64,000 nucleotides of DNA, from contig VWZP01010904.1 of NCBI GenBank assembly GCA_013396995.1, positions 5,058,363 to 5,122,362 of the forward strand, written 5' to 3'. The stretch is from Dicaeum eximium (taxonomy: Eukaryota; Chordata; Aves; Passeriformes; Dicaeidae). Below the pieces are notes generated by a model. The model ran no database searches. It was not told where the DNA came from and saw nothing but the letters and a program-made list of their open reading frames with translations. Shown one piece after another: positions 35,164 through 46,663 of the stretch. The stretch's first letter is position 1; each line of letters opens with the position of its first letter. The position numbers and the translations under genes are program-made.

Positions 35164-35305
35164 TTTTAAAAGGTAATTACACCTCGCCTACTCTTAATTT
35201 CTTCAGATAGGTATTTCAAGTGAAATCATCAAGTGCACACTAAGATGGAAAGCTGTAGAAGCAGCAAATTTTCTTAGGAGAGAGATTCTTAAATCCCACT
35301 GGTAC
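35164..35305 (-). other. ZNF770: ZNF770 5' UTR part of the coding exon, with splice acceptor
   Basis: On the minus strand a pyrimidine-rich TTTTTCTTATTTTAG precedes GTACCAGTGGG, so the exon most likely starts at 35305. It runs 142 nt to the ATG. The frame has a stop upstream of the ATG, so no longer N-terminus is possible from this exon. Confidence 0.6.
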
Positions 35306-36221
35306 CTAAAATAAGAAAAAGAGTATTATTTAGCCTATATTAATACATAATTGCATAAGTTTGTCTCTTGTTTTCTACATAAGATACCAAAAGTATCTAG
35401 ATTAGCACAGTCTTGATTTAATTTAGTTTAAAACACCTTCCTTGTTGGAGTAATCATTAGCTATGTTGGGTGATACAGAAAAACTAGATTACTTTCCAGA
35501 AGAAAAACAAGTTTAAGTCATCTGTGCTATAAATGCATCTGTTCTTCCAAATCATACAGTTCAACTACATTATGTTCATTAAAAAAATTCAAGAACTTAT
35601 TGTGATAAATGTCTTCTCTACAGCAGTAATTCTGACTCTCAAGTATAACATTTATGAAGATGAGAGAAAAAGAGAAGAACTAGTATTTCTTGCACTTCAG
35701 AAATACATTAAATGAATGCAGTGATCGTGAAAAGAAAAACACTTAGCTTCAATATATTGTTAAATTTACTATTCATGTTTTTGCATCTAATCAACAGTAT
35801 CCAGCAGTACAATCAATTTTGATTTCTCTCACAATGGCAAATGCTGGAGCCAGTCACCAAGAGCAACAGACTAGCCATAAACTATAACCATAACAAAGAC
35901 AACTCCCAGAACATGGAAAAAACACAGGCTATGTTTGCTATCTCACCATAAAGCTAGAATATCATGGTTGTGATACCTAACCATGCATATACTGTGAAGC
36001 CATCATGAATACCAAGGTAGTTATCATAATTCATCATAGTTACTGTATTAGTCTAAACCAAAATAGTGAAATAGTTCTAATTTTCTCTGAATTTTCAACA
36101 TGGAACACAGTTGGGCAAGCTACTGTGTCTCAGCTCAATGACTTACAAACTTAAAAATATTATTTGCAAGCTCTTGAGTGCATGAAAAGTTATTAAAATA
36201 TTCACAGGAACAGCTAGAAAG

Positions 36222-36600
36222 TACCTCAACCAGACATTAGCCAAGCCTTCCACTGTGAGGCCAGCCCATGTCTAGACAGCCTCCAAAGTGGTCTTAAAAG
36301 CTTCCAGTAAGGGAAGTTCCTTAACCTCAGCAGGGCTCCTGATTCAAAGTTTCACCTTCTCATGAAGCCTTTCCTTGCACCCAGCTGAGCCTTTCTTTAC
36401 TACAAAGTTATTGTCAGTGTTCTCTGTCCCAACTTTATGTATTCAAAGTCTGCTTTCTCCCCTTTTGTTTTAAAACTAGGAAATTCTGAGGGTTTCTAAT
36501 TATTGCTTTTAGGTTCACAAAAAGTGTTTTTAATCATCTCTGGACCAATTTCAGTTGGTCACTTCATTCCTAAATTGCAGCATCTACAAAAGATGAAGTA
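36222..36600 (-). mobile_element. Ancient CR1-like remnant
   Basis: A reverse-oriented, strongly decayed CR1-like order of blocks. It has a ttccttaacctcagcagggc segment, a ttcaccttctcatgaagcct segment, then tctctggaccaatttcagtt and gaagtattccag. Individual blocks are degenerate, so the family is probable rather than certain. It lies in the ZNF770 5' UTR intron. Confidence 0.5.
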
Positions 36601-38579
36601 TTCCAGTCCACAAGCATAGTACAAACAACAAAATACAAATACCTCTATGATATTACCAATATAAAAGAAAAGGGATGAAGGGAGCAAACTTTAAAGCAAG
36701 AGCGTAACAGTTAGCACTTGAGTGGTAGTATCAAACTACCACAAATTATAGTTAGCAGAAATGTCTTGTGTATCTCAAAGTTATTACAAGCTGAATATTT
36801 ATTCAACATACCAGCAGAATAAAAAATTAATTTCTTCAGTGTCTCCAAAACTCCTGTCACTTCACAGAGAGATAATGTCCTTATTTTTAAAAAATTCATA
36901 AATATCCAAAATGTTTATTCAAAGTAATGGCAAAGAATAAAAGCCTACTGCATTTTAAAGCAGGTTACAATGAGATTCAAGAAACATACGCTAAGACAGA
37001 AAATATCTGGTGGATCAAGATTTTTCTTAGGCTTAATGGAAAGAAAACCTGGTAATGCGGTAGAATTGTTCCACCCCTAACAGATATGTTCCTATGTAAC
37101 AGGGGGCCTTAATAAGGAACATTTGGATGTTTGCCTTCAATGTGATTGTCACTACACTGAGGAGTTTCTAAATCTCACTAAAACAGTTTAGAGTAGATAA
37201 AGCAGTTGAGAAAGTCAACTTTTCCTTTCCTGTAGAATTTTAACAGCTACTCAGTTCCAGTCTTCTTTTGAAGATGCAAGAAAACACAACACTTTTAGGA
37301 GACCACCTTTTCCTCCCAGTTGTCACATCATGTGAAAGCTGGGAGTTTAGAGAGAGTAAGTGTGTGACACCAAATGCTTTCCAGTTTGTGCTACCATGGA
37401 GCTAAAGACAGGCAGGCTGAGAAAAGAAGATTCTCTGCTGTGCTGAGTTTCTGTGCAGCTCAAGGCAGCCTCTATTAGCAGGGAAAGAAAACCTCCTGAG
37501 GAAGAACTGTAAAGAGTGATGAATTTCAGTTAACATACTGTCATACAGATCTAATTTACACATCAGGAAAATGCTCAAACACTACAGTGACATGCAAAGA
37601 AAAAAAGTCCGAGGTAAGAGACAGCTGTGGCATATTACACAAGGGATTTTGTATTTAGCTTATAAATTTTTTAAGGTTCTATCTGGAGAATGAGGAAAAT
37701 GCTCTGTAGTACAAGGTGTCAAAAGCAGAGTAGAGCTTCTTGCTGTGATCTGCTTGCCCTGTGAAAGACTGAAGGCTCAGATAAGCTAAACTAAGGGGAT
37801 GCAAGGGAAGGAGAAAGGAGCCAAGATGGGCATTACTGTGTGGCCCAAATATATTTTCAAATCCTATTTACTAAGGACAGGCTTCTCCACATCTATTTCA
37901 AGGTGCTCTGTGCCTCGGACATCTAAGGAATAAACATGCTGCTGCTGAAGATCAAAGAGCAAAAGACAAGCTTGGAATATTGCTTCCTGCTAGCCTTGAA
38001 AGTACACAGGCTTGTCCTAATTAGAGTTAGAAAACATACCTCACTATGTGATAAGGATTTAGTTTATGGCAAAGGTCCAATTTAATATTACATTGTCTCT
38101 ACTTTTCATCTTGGCTGCAAGGTCATGCAGAAAAATAGAACCAAGGAGTTATGTAGACCACTGAAAGTTCAGAGAGGGCCCTCCTAAGTAGTATTGTTTA
38201 ATGATTAACTGTTTCCTTGATATTACAGATGGCAGCAAGCTGCATCAAAATGAAAACATGATGGAAGATAATTCTGAATTCTAATCCAGTCTTTACTAAT
38301 CAGAAAAGTTTGCATTGTGGTGTTTTGGGGTTAAAAAAAAAAGCTCCAAGAAAAAAAGTAAACAACCAATCAGGAAGAGGGTACTAAAATAAGAAGAAAA
38401 GCAAGATCTTCAATTTAGGAGGACAGAATAATCCCCTGGTGCAGAAAAGATCTAGAGTCTAAGTTGGAACAGAAGGTGAATATATCAGAGGCTACCATCC
38501 ATACCAGGATGAGAGAACAGACGTAAAGCTTTGAGAGGACATATATCTTCCTTCTTACTTACTTACTACTGTTTAGAAT

Positions 38580-38830
38580 TCAGTTGGAGTAGTCTATCCA
38601 GTTTTGAATACTGCCCTTCGAATTGAGTCAAACACATGAACTGATTGGAATGAATGAATTCAGAGAAGAGGCTCAAAAATGATCTGAGCTTAAATGAAAA
38701 ATACAGAAGAAAAGATTTAAATAACTGGGAACATTTAGGTTAAAAAAGGAGACACAATTTTAAAAAATAACACACACACCCCCTGCAAGATAAAGCAGAA
38801 TAATCACTTTTAAGGAAAACAGAAATAAGC
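38580..38830 (+). mobile_element. Ancient CR1-like remnant
   Basis: Decayed plus-oriented CR1 blocks: atccagttttgaatactgcc, agaagaggctcaaaaatgat, actgggaacatttaggtta and gctgttctccaaacc. It lies in the ZNF770 5' UTR intron. Confidence 0.5.
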
Positions 38831-39061
38831 TGTTCTCCAAACCATTTCTTGTTGTGAATGAAAATGGCTTCAAATTACAGTAAAAAGAATTCAAGTATAT
38901 TATTGTCCTTACAGCTGTGAAGTGTTTCTTAATGAGCATACAAACAAGTTATGTGTGGAGATTGCTCTGCCTACATTGGAGGTCTCTGAAGAAGGTTGTA
39001 CAAACACTTCTCAAATTCCCACACCGTACAGCTGACTCTATACCAGAGAATATATTATTGC

Positions 39062-39096
39062 TTTTTGGTGACTCCAACCATTGTTTTTGGTGACTC
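39062..39096. repeat. Short local duplication (13 bp, 22-bp period)
   Basis: tttttggtgactc occurs at 39062-39074 and again at 39084-39096. Confidence 0.8.
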
Positions 39097-39238
39097 GTTA
39101 CTGTAATTCAAAACCAGGCATTTAGGAACTGAAAATTCAATATATTTCAAAATTTACCAGGCAGGATTCTTCTGCATTATTATTAATATAATCTTCAAAT
39201 CCTTGAGGCATGCTAATGCTTATAACCTCCCAATTATA

Positions 39239-39268
39239 CAATTATATAAGAAACAATTATATAAGAAA
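39239..39268. repeat. 15-bp tandem duplication
   Basis: caattatataagaaa occurs twice head to tail, preceded by a partial third copy (caattata). Confidence 0.85.
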
Positions 39269-39787
39269 ACAAATATAATAATAGATATGTGAAGAAACAT
39301 AAAGTGCCTCCAGTAACACTAATGACTCAATGAGAAAGTGAAAATCTAGCAACTGATTTATGAAACGTAGCATGCCAGAGAGAGGGAGAGGAATCTGAGC
39401 ACCAAGACAAACGCGTTGCCTACTGGATTTCCTCACCAGCTCTCTCTCGAGAAAAGTTTAGATTGCGACAATGGGTGAACAAGTCACATCAGAAATGGAA
39501 CCTTCGCTCGCCAGTCACACAGAAATCAAGATCAGGCATTTCGGCTCCTCAAAGCTAACACCCTTCATTCTCCTCTTTTCCTTGTAGCTTTCCGCTACAC
39601 TTCCCGAGGCCAACCAAAGTAAAAGATGTATGACGGTGAAGCAGGGCTGGTTTAAGAACAAACATACGTTCTGCTTCAGGGGCCTGAGCCCTCTGGGTGT
39701 GACACCAACACTCCCCAACAGCACACACGTAAATCCAGATAGAAACCCGAAAGCAGGTGGCGAGGCGGCTCTTAGGGACAGCAGACC

Positions 39788-39830
39788 GCGCACACACACC
39801 CACACCCACACCTATGTGCACACCTCTGTG
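39788..39830. repeat. CA-rich microsatellite
   Basis: An imperfect (CA)n/(CCCACA)n run (gcacacacacccacaccca onward) at the edge of the ZNF770 CpG island. Confidence 0.85.
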
Positions 39831-40161
39831 CACCACCACCGCCCCGGGCTCTCCCCCGGCGCACAGCGGGTCCCTGCCGGGCCCGCGGCCGCCCGGCCCC
39901 GCCGCGCCTCCCCCCGCGCGCGGAGACACCCCCGGCCTGGCCCCGGCTCCCGCCCGGCCCCGCCGCGCCCGGGGCTCGGCCCAGGGAAAGGGCAGCGACC
40001 TGGAGAAGCAGCTACCGCACCTCCGCCTTCCTCATCTCTCCCGGGATTGCTGCCGCCCAAACTCTTCCCCCCGGATGGCACCGGGACAGCGGGAAACCCG
40101 GGCCGGTGCTTTCCGTTCCCCCGCGCAATCCGGCCCCGCCCGCCGCCGCCAGGCCGCAGCC

Positions 40162-40181
40162 GGGGCCGGGGCCGGGGCCGG
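40162..40181 (+). repeat. Three-copy GGGGCC hexanucleotide array
   Basis: Three head-to-tail GGGGCC units followed by GG, in the ZNF770 promoter island. Confidence 0.9.
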
Positions 40182-40185
40182 ACGA

Positions 40186-40194
40186 GGGGCGGGG
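40186..40194 (+). promoter_or_regulatory. GC box (SP/KLF-type site)
   Basis: ggggcgggg within the ZNF770 CpG island, a standard SP/KLF-family core. Confidence 0.55.
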
Positions 40195-40659
40195 AAGGCT
40201 CGGGGATGCCCAGGCAGAAAATGCCCCCGGCCCTGCTGATGAATTTTTGGTTGGTGTGGCACGTTGTTCCGTACAAATAAGACACATTTTCTACTGCAGC
40301 AACCTGAAAGCAAATAACCAATTCCCGGTGGCTGCAGGGTGCAACCAAAGCAGGACGGCAGAGTGATACTCTTGTTATGTGCTAAATGCAGCGGAAAGCC
40401 AAACCTACTGGGCTAAAGGCCAGGAAATGGGAGCCGGGAGGGAAGGGAAAAAGGCTTGCCCGGGAATTCTAAAAGCACCTTCAATAAGGCGTGCACACAA
40501 AGGTGACAGGTTTGCCTCCTGTGCGGGAGAGCGGGAACAAACAAGTGCAGGAGCTCCTGGGCTGAAGGACGGTGCCCAGCAGTAGTCACATCTCCCTTGG
40601 TGGCCACAGCCAGGAATGGCCAGCAAAGGGCTGAAAACATACTGAGAAAGACAGAAACC

Positions 40660-41255
40660 CTTTACAGTTGGGTCCTGCACCCAGTTCAGGGGTCCCCAGC
40701 ACAGGACCTGCTGGAGCAAGTCCAGCAGAGGCCATAAAAAGGAGCTGGAGCACGTCTCCTATGAAGACACACTAAGAGAGTTTGGGTTGTTGTCATAGTT
40801 TGAGATAAGAGGGTTTCACGGAAGTACGTTAGCCGGGAAAAATTCAAATTGGGAAATTCTAGAAATGGTGAACCAAAACCACAACAGTTTTTCAGGAAGA
40901 GATAAGGCTCTGGGGCGACCCTACAGCTGCCCTCCTGTGCTTAAATGAAGCTTAAAAGACTTTCCAAGGCTTATAGTGGCAGTACAAGGAGCAAAAATTT
41001 TAAATTGGAAGAGAATAGATCTGGATCGGACATAAGGAATAAATACTGCACAGATAAAGTGGTGAGGCACTGGCACAGGCTGCCCAGAAGCTGTGGATGC
41101 CCCGTCCCTGGAAGTGTTCTAGGCCAAGCTGAATGGGCTTCAAGCAACCTGGTCTAGTGAGAGATGTCCCTCTCTACAGCCAGGTGTTAGACTAGATAAT
41201 CTGGATTTGGTCCCTGCCAAACCAAATCACTCTATTCTGTGATTCTGCCTCATAA
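40660..41255 (+). mobile_element. CR1-type LINE 3' fragment, interrupted by a 99-bp insertion
   Basis: Plus-oriented CR1 3' end with the cacccagttcaggggtcccc, gatgccccgtccctggaagt and ctctattctgtgattctg terminal blocks. Expected continuity after ctaagagagtttgggt is broken at 40788 and resumes near 40887 with gaagagataaggctc. The interruption is therefore a later insertion (separate entry). Confidence 0.9.
40788..40886. mobile_element. 99-bp nested insertion with terminal inverted repeats, unclassified
   Basis: The segment interrupts the CR1 copy around it. It begins TGTTGTCATAGTTTG and ends CCAAAACCACAACA, so its ends are imperfect inverted repeats in the TG...CA style of LTRs. A clear target-site duplication is not visible. 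It may be a heavily deleted solo LTR or a short non-autonomous element. No coding capacity. Confidence 0.55.
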
Positions 41256-43600
41256 AAGAACATGCAAATGGCACAGCAAAGTGTAAGAGATTCATCATAC
41301 CTGTCTGTTAATAAAACACACGGACATGGATGAGGCTGGTTACGTTGTCCCCACTGGGACAGAGAATTTCTTGTCACTAGACTTTTGATTTAGCCACCTG
41401 CATTTACAGCTCTATATGGACTCTGTTAGTCAAATCTTAAACTCTTTATCGAAAGCACATAAAGACAGATTGGAGTTTTTTCCCTATTTTTTGTAATTTA
41501 TTATTTTAAGGTGTCCGCCATATCCCAGGAATTACAGAGGACTGGCAGATGTCTTCTATGCTTTCCTTTTTCCTTTAAAAAAAGCGACAGCTCACCAAAT
41601 CCCATCTTTTTAAACATCAATAATTGATTTGACCATCTTTGTGATTGAAAGACTGAAGACAAAATAAGTAATTCCCTGAGATAAGGCTTATAAGAGGTTT
41701 ATTTTTTCATACATATGCATTGTCCTAAGAGCTTTGTTTATTTTCTTTTGAAGACTGAAATTAAATAATTATTTGCACATGCAGCGTTAATTTCTTAGAA
41801 AAACATGATTGCCAACTCAATTATCTTTTTTCAGCTGTCTTTTTACTGAGACTCCATCTTGGTACAATGGATGAGACTAGGATCTGACTTTTAGCAGGAG
41901 GAATAGAAGAGGGCAGAACCAAAAAAATATTAAAGATATAAATTAATAAAGTTTTTAAAAGGCTGCAGTAACTTAAATTGTCTTTCTGCTCTGGGTGTTA
42001 AGCCCTCTCTCCCAGTCCTACTGGGAATTTAAGTAGAAATCATCTGTGCTTAGGAAACTCCAAACAAATTTATAAAAGAGTAATTGTTTACTCATGAATG
42101 TTGTATACATCGATGAAAGAGAAGTTGGCAGCATTTACTAGCCTAAGGATAATTTTGCAGGCCCTGGTGTCTGTGAAGAACTGTTGTTGAGATACCTAGA
42201 AATGTCCTTTTCTGATACCTAGAAACAAATGTCTGTAGAACAATCATTACTTCCTAGCTTAGCAACATTAGAAATCAAATCTTTCTCATTGCCAGGGGTA
42301 TAAATAACATCTGACCCAGTTTATGACACACAAGCCAAATTGTAACACTGCGGAACAAAATTTATTTGCATTTAAGCTGAAATGCTCAAGCAAACAGCTT
42401 AGCTAGGGTTGATTGTTGCTTTAGTAGCACACAGTCACATATTAACCTCCCTGAAAGGGAGGCAACTCTTGTGTTAAAATAGGGATTGAGAGAGCCTAGG
42501 GCTGAAAGCTTGGAAACACTATATGACCACAGGGAAGTCACTTAGGCTTCTAGATGTCCATCCCCTAGCTATAAAAAGTGCATAATAATTGCCACGTGCA
42601 TCTTATAAAGCTATTCAGAAATATTACTCATCATTTAATAACTGCAGATCACCTAAATATATATATTTTAAAGTGTATCCAGCCTTAGCAGCCCGCTTAT
42701 GAAACATCTGGTCTGGTCTGAAGCAAGTACACAAGCAGCTGAGTTCTGCATGTGCCTGGTAACAAACTAGGATAGCAGACCCACAGCTGGTGTAGATTGT
42801 TACAGCTCTCTTGATTTTAACGGAGCTGTTGCAATGAATACCAGCTGAGAATCTTCTTGTGTAGCTCTAGAAGTTACCAGAAAGTATACTCTAAAAATAC
42901 TAAATTCAATCCTAACCTAGTTATCACCAAACAGGTGAATTAATTCAATATGTTTTTGTATAAAACACTGCAAACACAAGGACTCAATTATATGTTTTTA
43001 TGACGCCAAAGAAAAAGTAGGCAGGATTTGTAGGAAATCTTGTTGCAACATTGTAGCAACAATGCAAGACCTCCTAGGAGTGGAAAGTGGATTTATTTTA
43101 AATCTAAACTGATTTCAGCTATTCACTTACGCCTTCTTCCCACATCTTGGTTGTGGATGTGTCTTTTTGTAACCTGACCACACTTATTTTCACAATCCTG
43201 TCCCACTTCAGCAAGTCCTTGGGATTTCCTCGCTGCCCTTTGCCTCATCCTGTGTGCTTCCAAGCTGTAGGTAGACATGTGCTGGGATCTTGATGACCTG
43301 TTAATCGAGGTGCTGTGCATACACACCATTCTTGTAACTGTTCTCCAGCTGGTTTTCCTTTCTGATGTTTCCTCACCCAGATGTTATTCATTCTCCCCGC
43401 ACACTAATATTAACATTTGTGGCAGTTTTCTACATGCTAAGAATATGCAGAGTATTCAGGATGCGCATGCTTTGCTATACATATTATCCTTGTTTTACTT
43501 ATCTAGATAAGGTTATATTTAACAGATAATAAACCAGGAGCATATTGAAACAATCTGCATGATTGTTCTCTAAGTTGGCACTTGAGAGGTTATACAGAAT

Positions 43601-43624
43601 TAGCTCTAGTGATAGCTCTAGTGA
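43601..43624. repeat. 12-bp perfect tandem duplication
   Basis: tagctctagtga is repeated twice head to tail, followed by a related cagcta. Confidence 0.85.
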
Positions 43625-45273
43625 CAGCTATATACATGCAAGATCCTTAAAAATTTTTTTTTCAAAGAAAATGAAATGTAAAAAATAAACAAAGAAAGAA
43701 TTCCTAAACTTTCCTTAAATAAAAATTGTGCAATAGAAGTTTCACTGGCTAGTGCTGAATTTCAAGATCCTGAAATGCTGAGTTGTTCCTTCAATTGTGA
43801 AAGAAAATTTTACACAAGAACATAAGTTATGTAATCCTTTTACATTATTATTCTAACTGCATATTGCTCTACTTCTTGTAGAAGGCACACTATCTGGAGT
43901 AGGTATTAGCATCTCAGTCTCAATTTTAACAGAAAATGAGTGATTAGTCTTTTTGTGGGTATATGCTGCAGTCTATTGATATGGAAAGCCAGACCTCATT
44001 CAAATACATTTCTGTTCCCATTAATTTTTAGGAAGCATAAGATTTTGCTTTAAAATATTGTGAAGATGCCTCTGCAAGCTGACAGTTGGCAATTCAATTC
44101 CATGAGTTGCAGGGACAGTCTGTGAGTTAACTGCAACACATTATCATTAATCTGCTCTTGTCTGCTTTGGTAAGGTGTTCCCTACTTTAAACACAAGCTG
44201 TATATGCAATGTGTTACAGCGATTCCCCTGGTGTTATTTTTATTGTGTTATAGGCTAAATAGACACATAACACAGTATATAACTTGCTAATGTGTCAATT
44301 AATGCCACCTCAGGGCTTCAGTAAATTGCAAAGTCTTTTAAAACTGTGAATATGCATTTCATGTTATTCTTAGGTTTCGTTCTTTTTCTCTTGTCCTATT
44401 TTCTGCTTTTTTTCCCCCCCTAAATAGTCCATCTTAAAGCCCTCTGGTGCATAACAATGAATTGCCTTGAGGGAAGATAGTTGTTTAATGAATCTCAGAA
44501 ATATGTATTCTACACGTGCAAGTATCATATTTTATTTGATTAAGCACTGTGTGTCAAGAGCTGCATAAATTCTCTCTGTATGCTTAAAACAGAAAACAAC
44601 TTCTTTTTCAACAGAAAAAAACTTCTCAAATTTTTGAGAAGAGTAAACTTATTCAGCCAGACTTATAAAAACATAGGGAAAAGAAAGAGAAATTTCAAGA
44701 GAATATGATGAAATTTTAAAGACAACACATTTAATTTTAGTAGATGTAAGAATAATTAGATTTCAGTGCCTTTAAGAATCACTTTCATTAACTTTTTAGC
44801 TTTGTCTAGCAATATATTATGCTTTATTTAGCAGTATATTTCAAAATAATTTTCTTATCTGGTATAATGTACTTGAAACTTATACACAAACCAGTGTATG
44901 TCGTTGTTCATTTGTTGAGTGAAAAACTCACAAATTGCTTGCTCACAACTCTTAATCTCTTCAATCCCTTAAGAATCCCTGCTTTGAAATTAGTTGCAGG
45001 CACTATCAATTTTATCTGTTTAAATGGACAAACCTAATTACTACAGAAGAGCAATTGATTTTTAAATTACCACTGATTGCTCAGTGGGTATCTCAGTGGG
45101 AAGACAGGTACATTCAGGCTCTCAAATGGAATCAATGTATTAATTAATCTACAGATTGACATATTCCATAGAAAGTTCCCCCTCTCTTTACCTCCTTCCT
45201 GTAGATTCATTTGTTTCAATTTAAAATAAATTTCTGATGATATAGAAGTGAAAAATTAAAATGCAATATAAAA

Positions 45274-45317
45274 TTGCACATGCTAATTGTGCACGTGTCT
45301 AATTGCACGTGTCTAAT
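45274..45317. repeat. 14-bp tandem repeat, about three units
   Basis: gcacgtgtctaatt occurs at 45291 and its first 13 bases again at 45305. A degraded unit, ttgcacatgctaatt, lies just before. Each full unit contains a CACGTG E-box. Confidence 0.85.
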
Positions 45318-45554
45318 ATGTGAGTTTTGAGTTTCTGACTTTGCACATCCCGTGCCATTTGCTAGCTTAGGTGGCCTCTGAGTGATAAAGTATTCCTGAC
45401 ATCACTGAAGCATTAAATGGTGCAATATAATTCCAAGGTGTATGTATGCATGCAGGAACTAAAAATGACCTTTAAAAATTTCCATTAAATGGAAATTAAT
45501 TCCTTTCATGGAATTAGTAAAATTAACATAAACAAAAACAGATATGGAGAAAAC

Positions 45555-46020
45555 AAAACATGTTCTCAGTACTGTGCCCACTGCTGGGCTCCCCAGTATA
45601 AGGTAGAGCTGGAAATACTGGAATGAGGCCAACAAAAAAGCCACTAAGATGATTAAGAAGCATCTGCTCTGTGAGAGAAGCTCAAACAGCTGTGACTGTT
45701 TAGCCTCAGAAAGAGAAGACTTAGCAGGGATCTTATCAATGTGTTTAAATATATTTTGAAGTGGGAGGCAGGGAGGGAAGAAGCTGGAGCTGGACTCTCC
45801 CAGTGGTCGCCACTGCAAGGGCAGGAGGCAAGAGGCACAGACTGAAATCCAGGAAATTCCACCTAAACATGAGGAGAAAATCGCCAACTTTTTTGCTTTG
45901 AAAATGGTAAAAAACTGGAAGAGGATGTCCAGAGATGTTGTGAGGTCTTCATCATTGGAGATATTAGGGATAAAATTAAATGTAGTTGGAGCTGATGGAG
46001 GTTTGAAAGACAAGAGGATC
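45555..46020 (+). mobile_element. Older CR1-type LINE 3' fragment
   Basis: It reads as the older CR1 consensus: tgtgcccactgctgggctcc, agatgattaagaagcat, gggatcttatcaatgtgttt, ggaaattccacctaaacatg and catcattggagatatt. Divergence is high and the very 3' terminal repeat is not clear. Open frames on its opposite strand are incidental. Confidence 0.85.
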
Positions 46021-46625
46021 TAACATTTAAACTGGCTTATGGGTCTGTGGGACCACAGCTTCAGTCAAGGAGAAATAAATGAGCTGGGAACACAATAGTC
46101 AAAATGACTGCTGGACAGATGAGTTCCTGTGTCACTCCCTGGGAGAAAAGTGTCAATAAGAATATTTGGAACTAGTTATCCCCAGATGTGGTAGACAATA
46201 GTGAATGATTACTGAATCAAATAGAGCTGATTCTATTTTAGAACTTATTTACATTTGATTTTTGAAGTGGTATGTACACTAAAGAATAGCTGGTCATAAA
46301 AACAACCTTTTAAGTGATCACATACAGGTAACATTTTGATTTGCTGGTGGATTAATAGAAGTTAGTCTTCAGGTTTATTGATTTCAAAATAAAAGGTAAA
46401 TTTCACAAAATTAGAATTAATTAAACCATATAGTGGTCAGCAAGGAAAGCTAAACATCAGTCATGCAACATATAGTGGTGAAATAAGACTTACTGAAAAT
46501 CAAACATTATAAATCCTGAAAAATAGATAACAAAAGGTTCTTTATCTGCATAAATTTAAGAGAACATTAAGTGACATCCCTGTTCACTGAAGATAAAGGA
46601 GCAATGGATGATAAACCATGCATGG

Positions 46626-46663
46626 TTCAAAATGCATTGAATATTCAAAATGCAATGAATATT
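46626..46663. repeat. 18-bp tandem duplication
   Basis: ttcaaaatgcattgaata is followed directly by a copy with one substitution. Confidence 0.85.

Larger units (their letters stand above)
35306..39900 (-). other. ZNF770: Probable ZNF770 5' UTR intron
   Basis: About 4.6 kb of AT-rich sequence between the predicted acceptor at 35305 and the CpG island. It holds two decayed CR1-like remnants (36222-36600, 38580-38830) and short duplications at 39062-39096 and 39239-39268. No coding exon is seen. The right boundary is approximate, because several GT donors are possible in the GC-rich exon 1. Confidence 0.5.
39750..40250 (-). promoter_or_regulatory. ZNF770: CpG-island promoter and probable noncoding exon 1 of ZNF770
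   Basis: A strongly GC- and CpG-rich block about 4.6-5 kb upstream of the ZNF770 coding exon on the same strand. It contains a GC box (40186-40194) and a GGGGCC triplet array (40162-40181). Long frames on both strands here are by-products of high GC. The transcription start and exon 1 donor are unresolved. Candidate GT donors on the minus strand lie near 40003-40015. Confidence 0.7.

Noticed and set aside
39555..40366. Overlapping 86-216 codon frames at the ZNF770 CpG island
   Set aside because: Low-complexity Pro/Arg/Gly composition present in several frames and both strands. No recognisable protein. Explained by GC content.
45459..46013. 184-codon minus-strand frame
   Set aside because: It lies exactly antisense to an old CR1 copy, so it is a by-product of the repeat.
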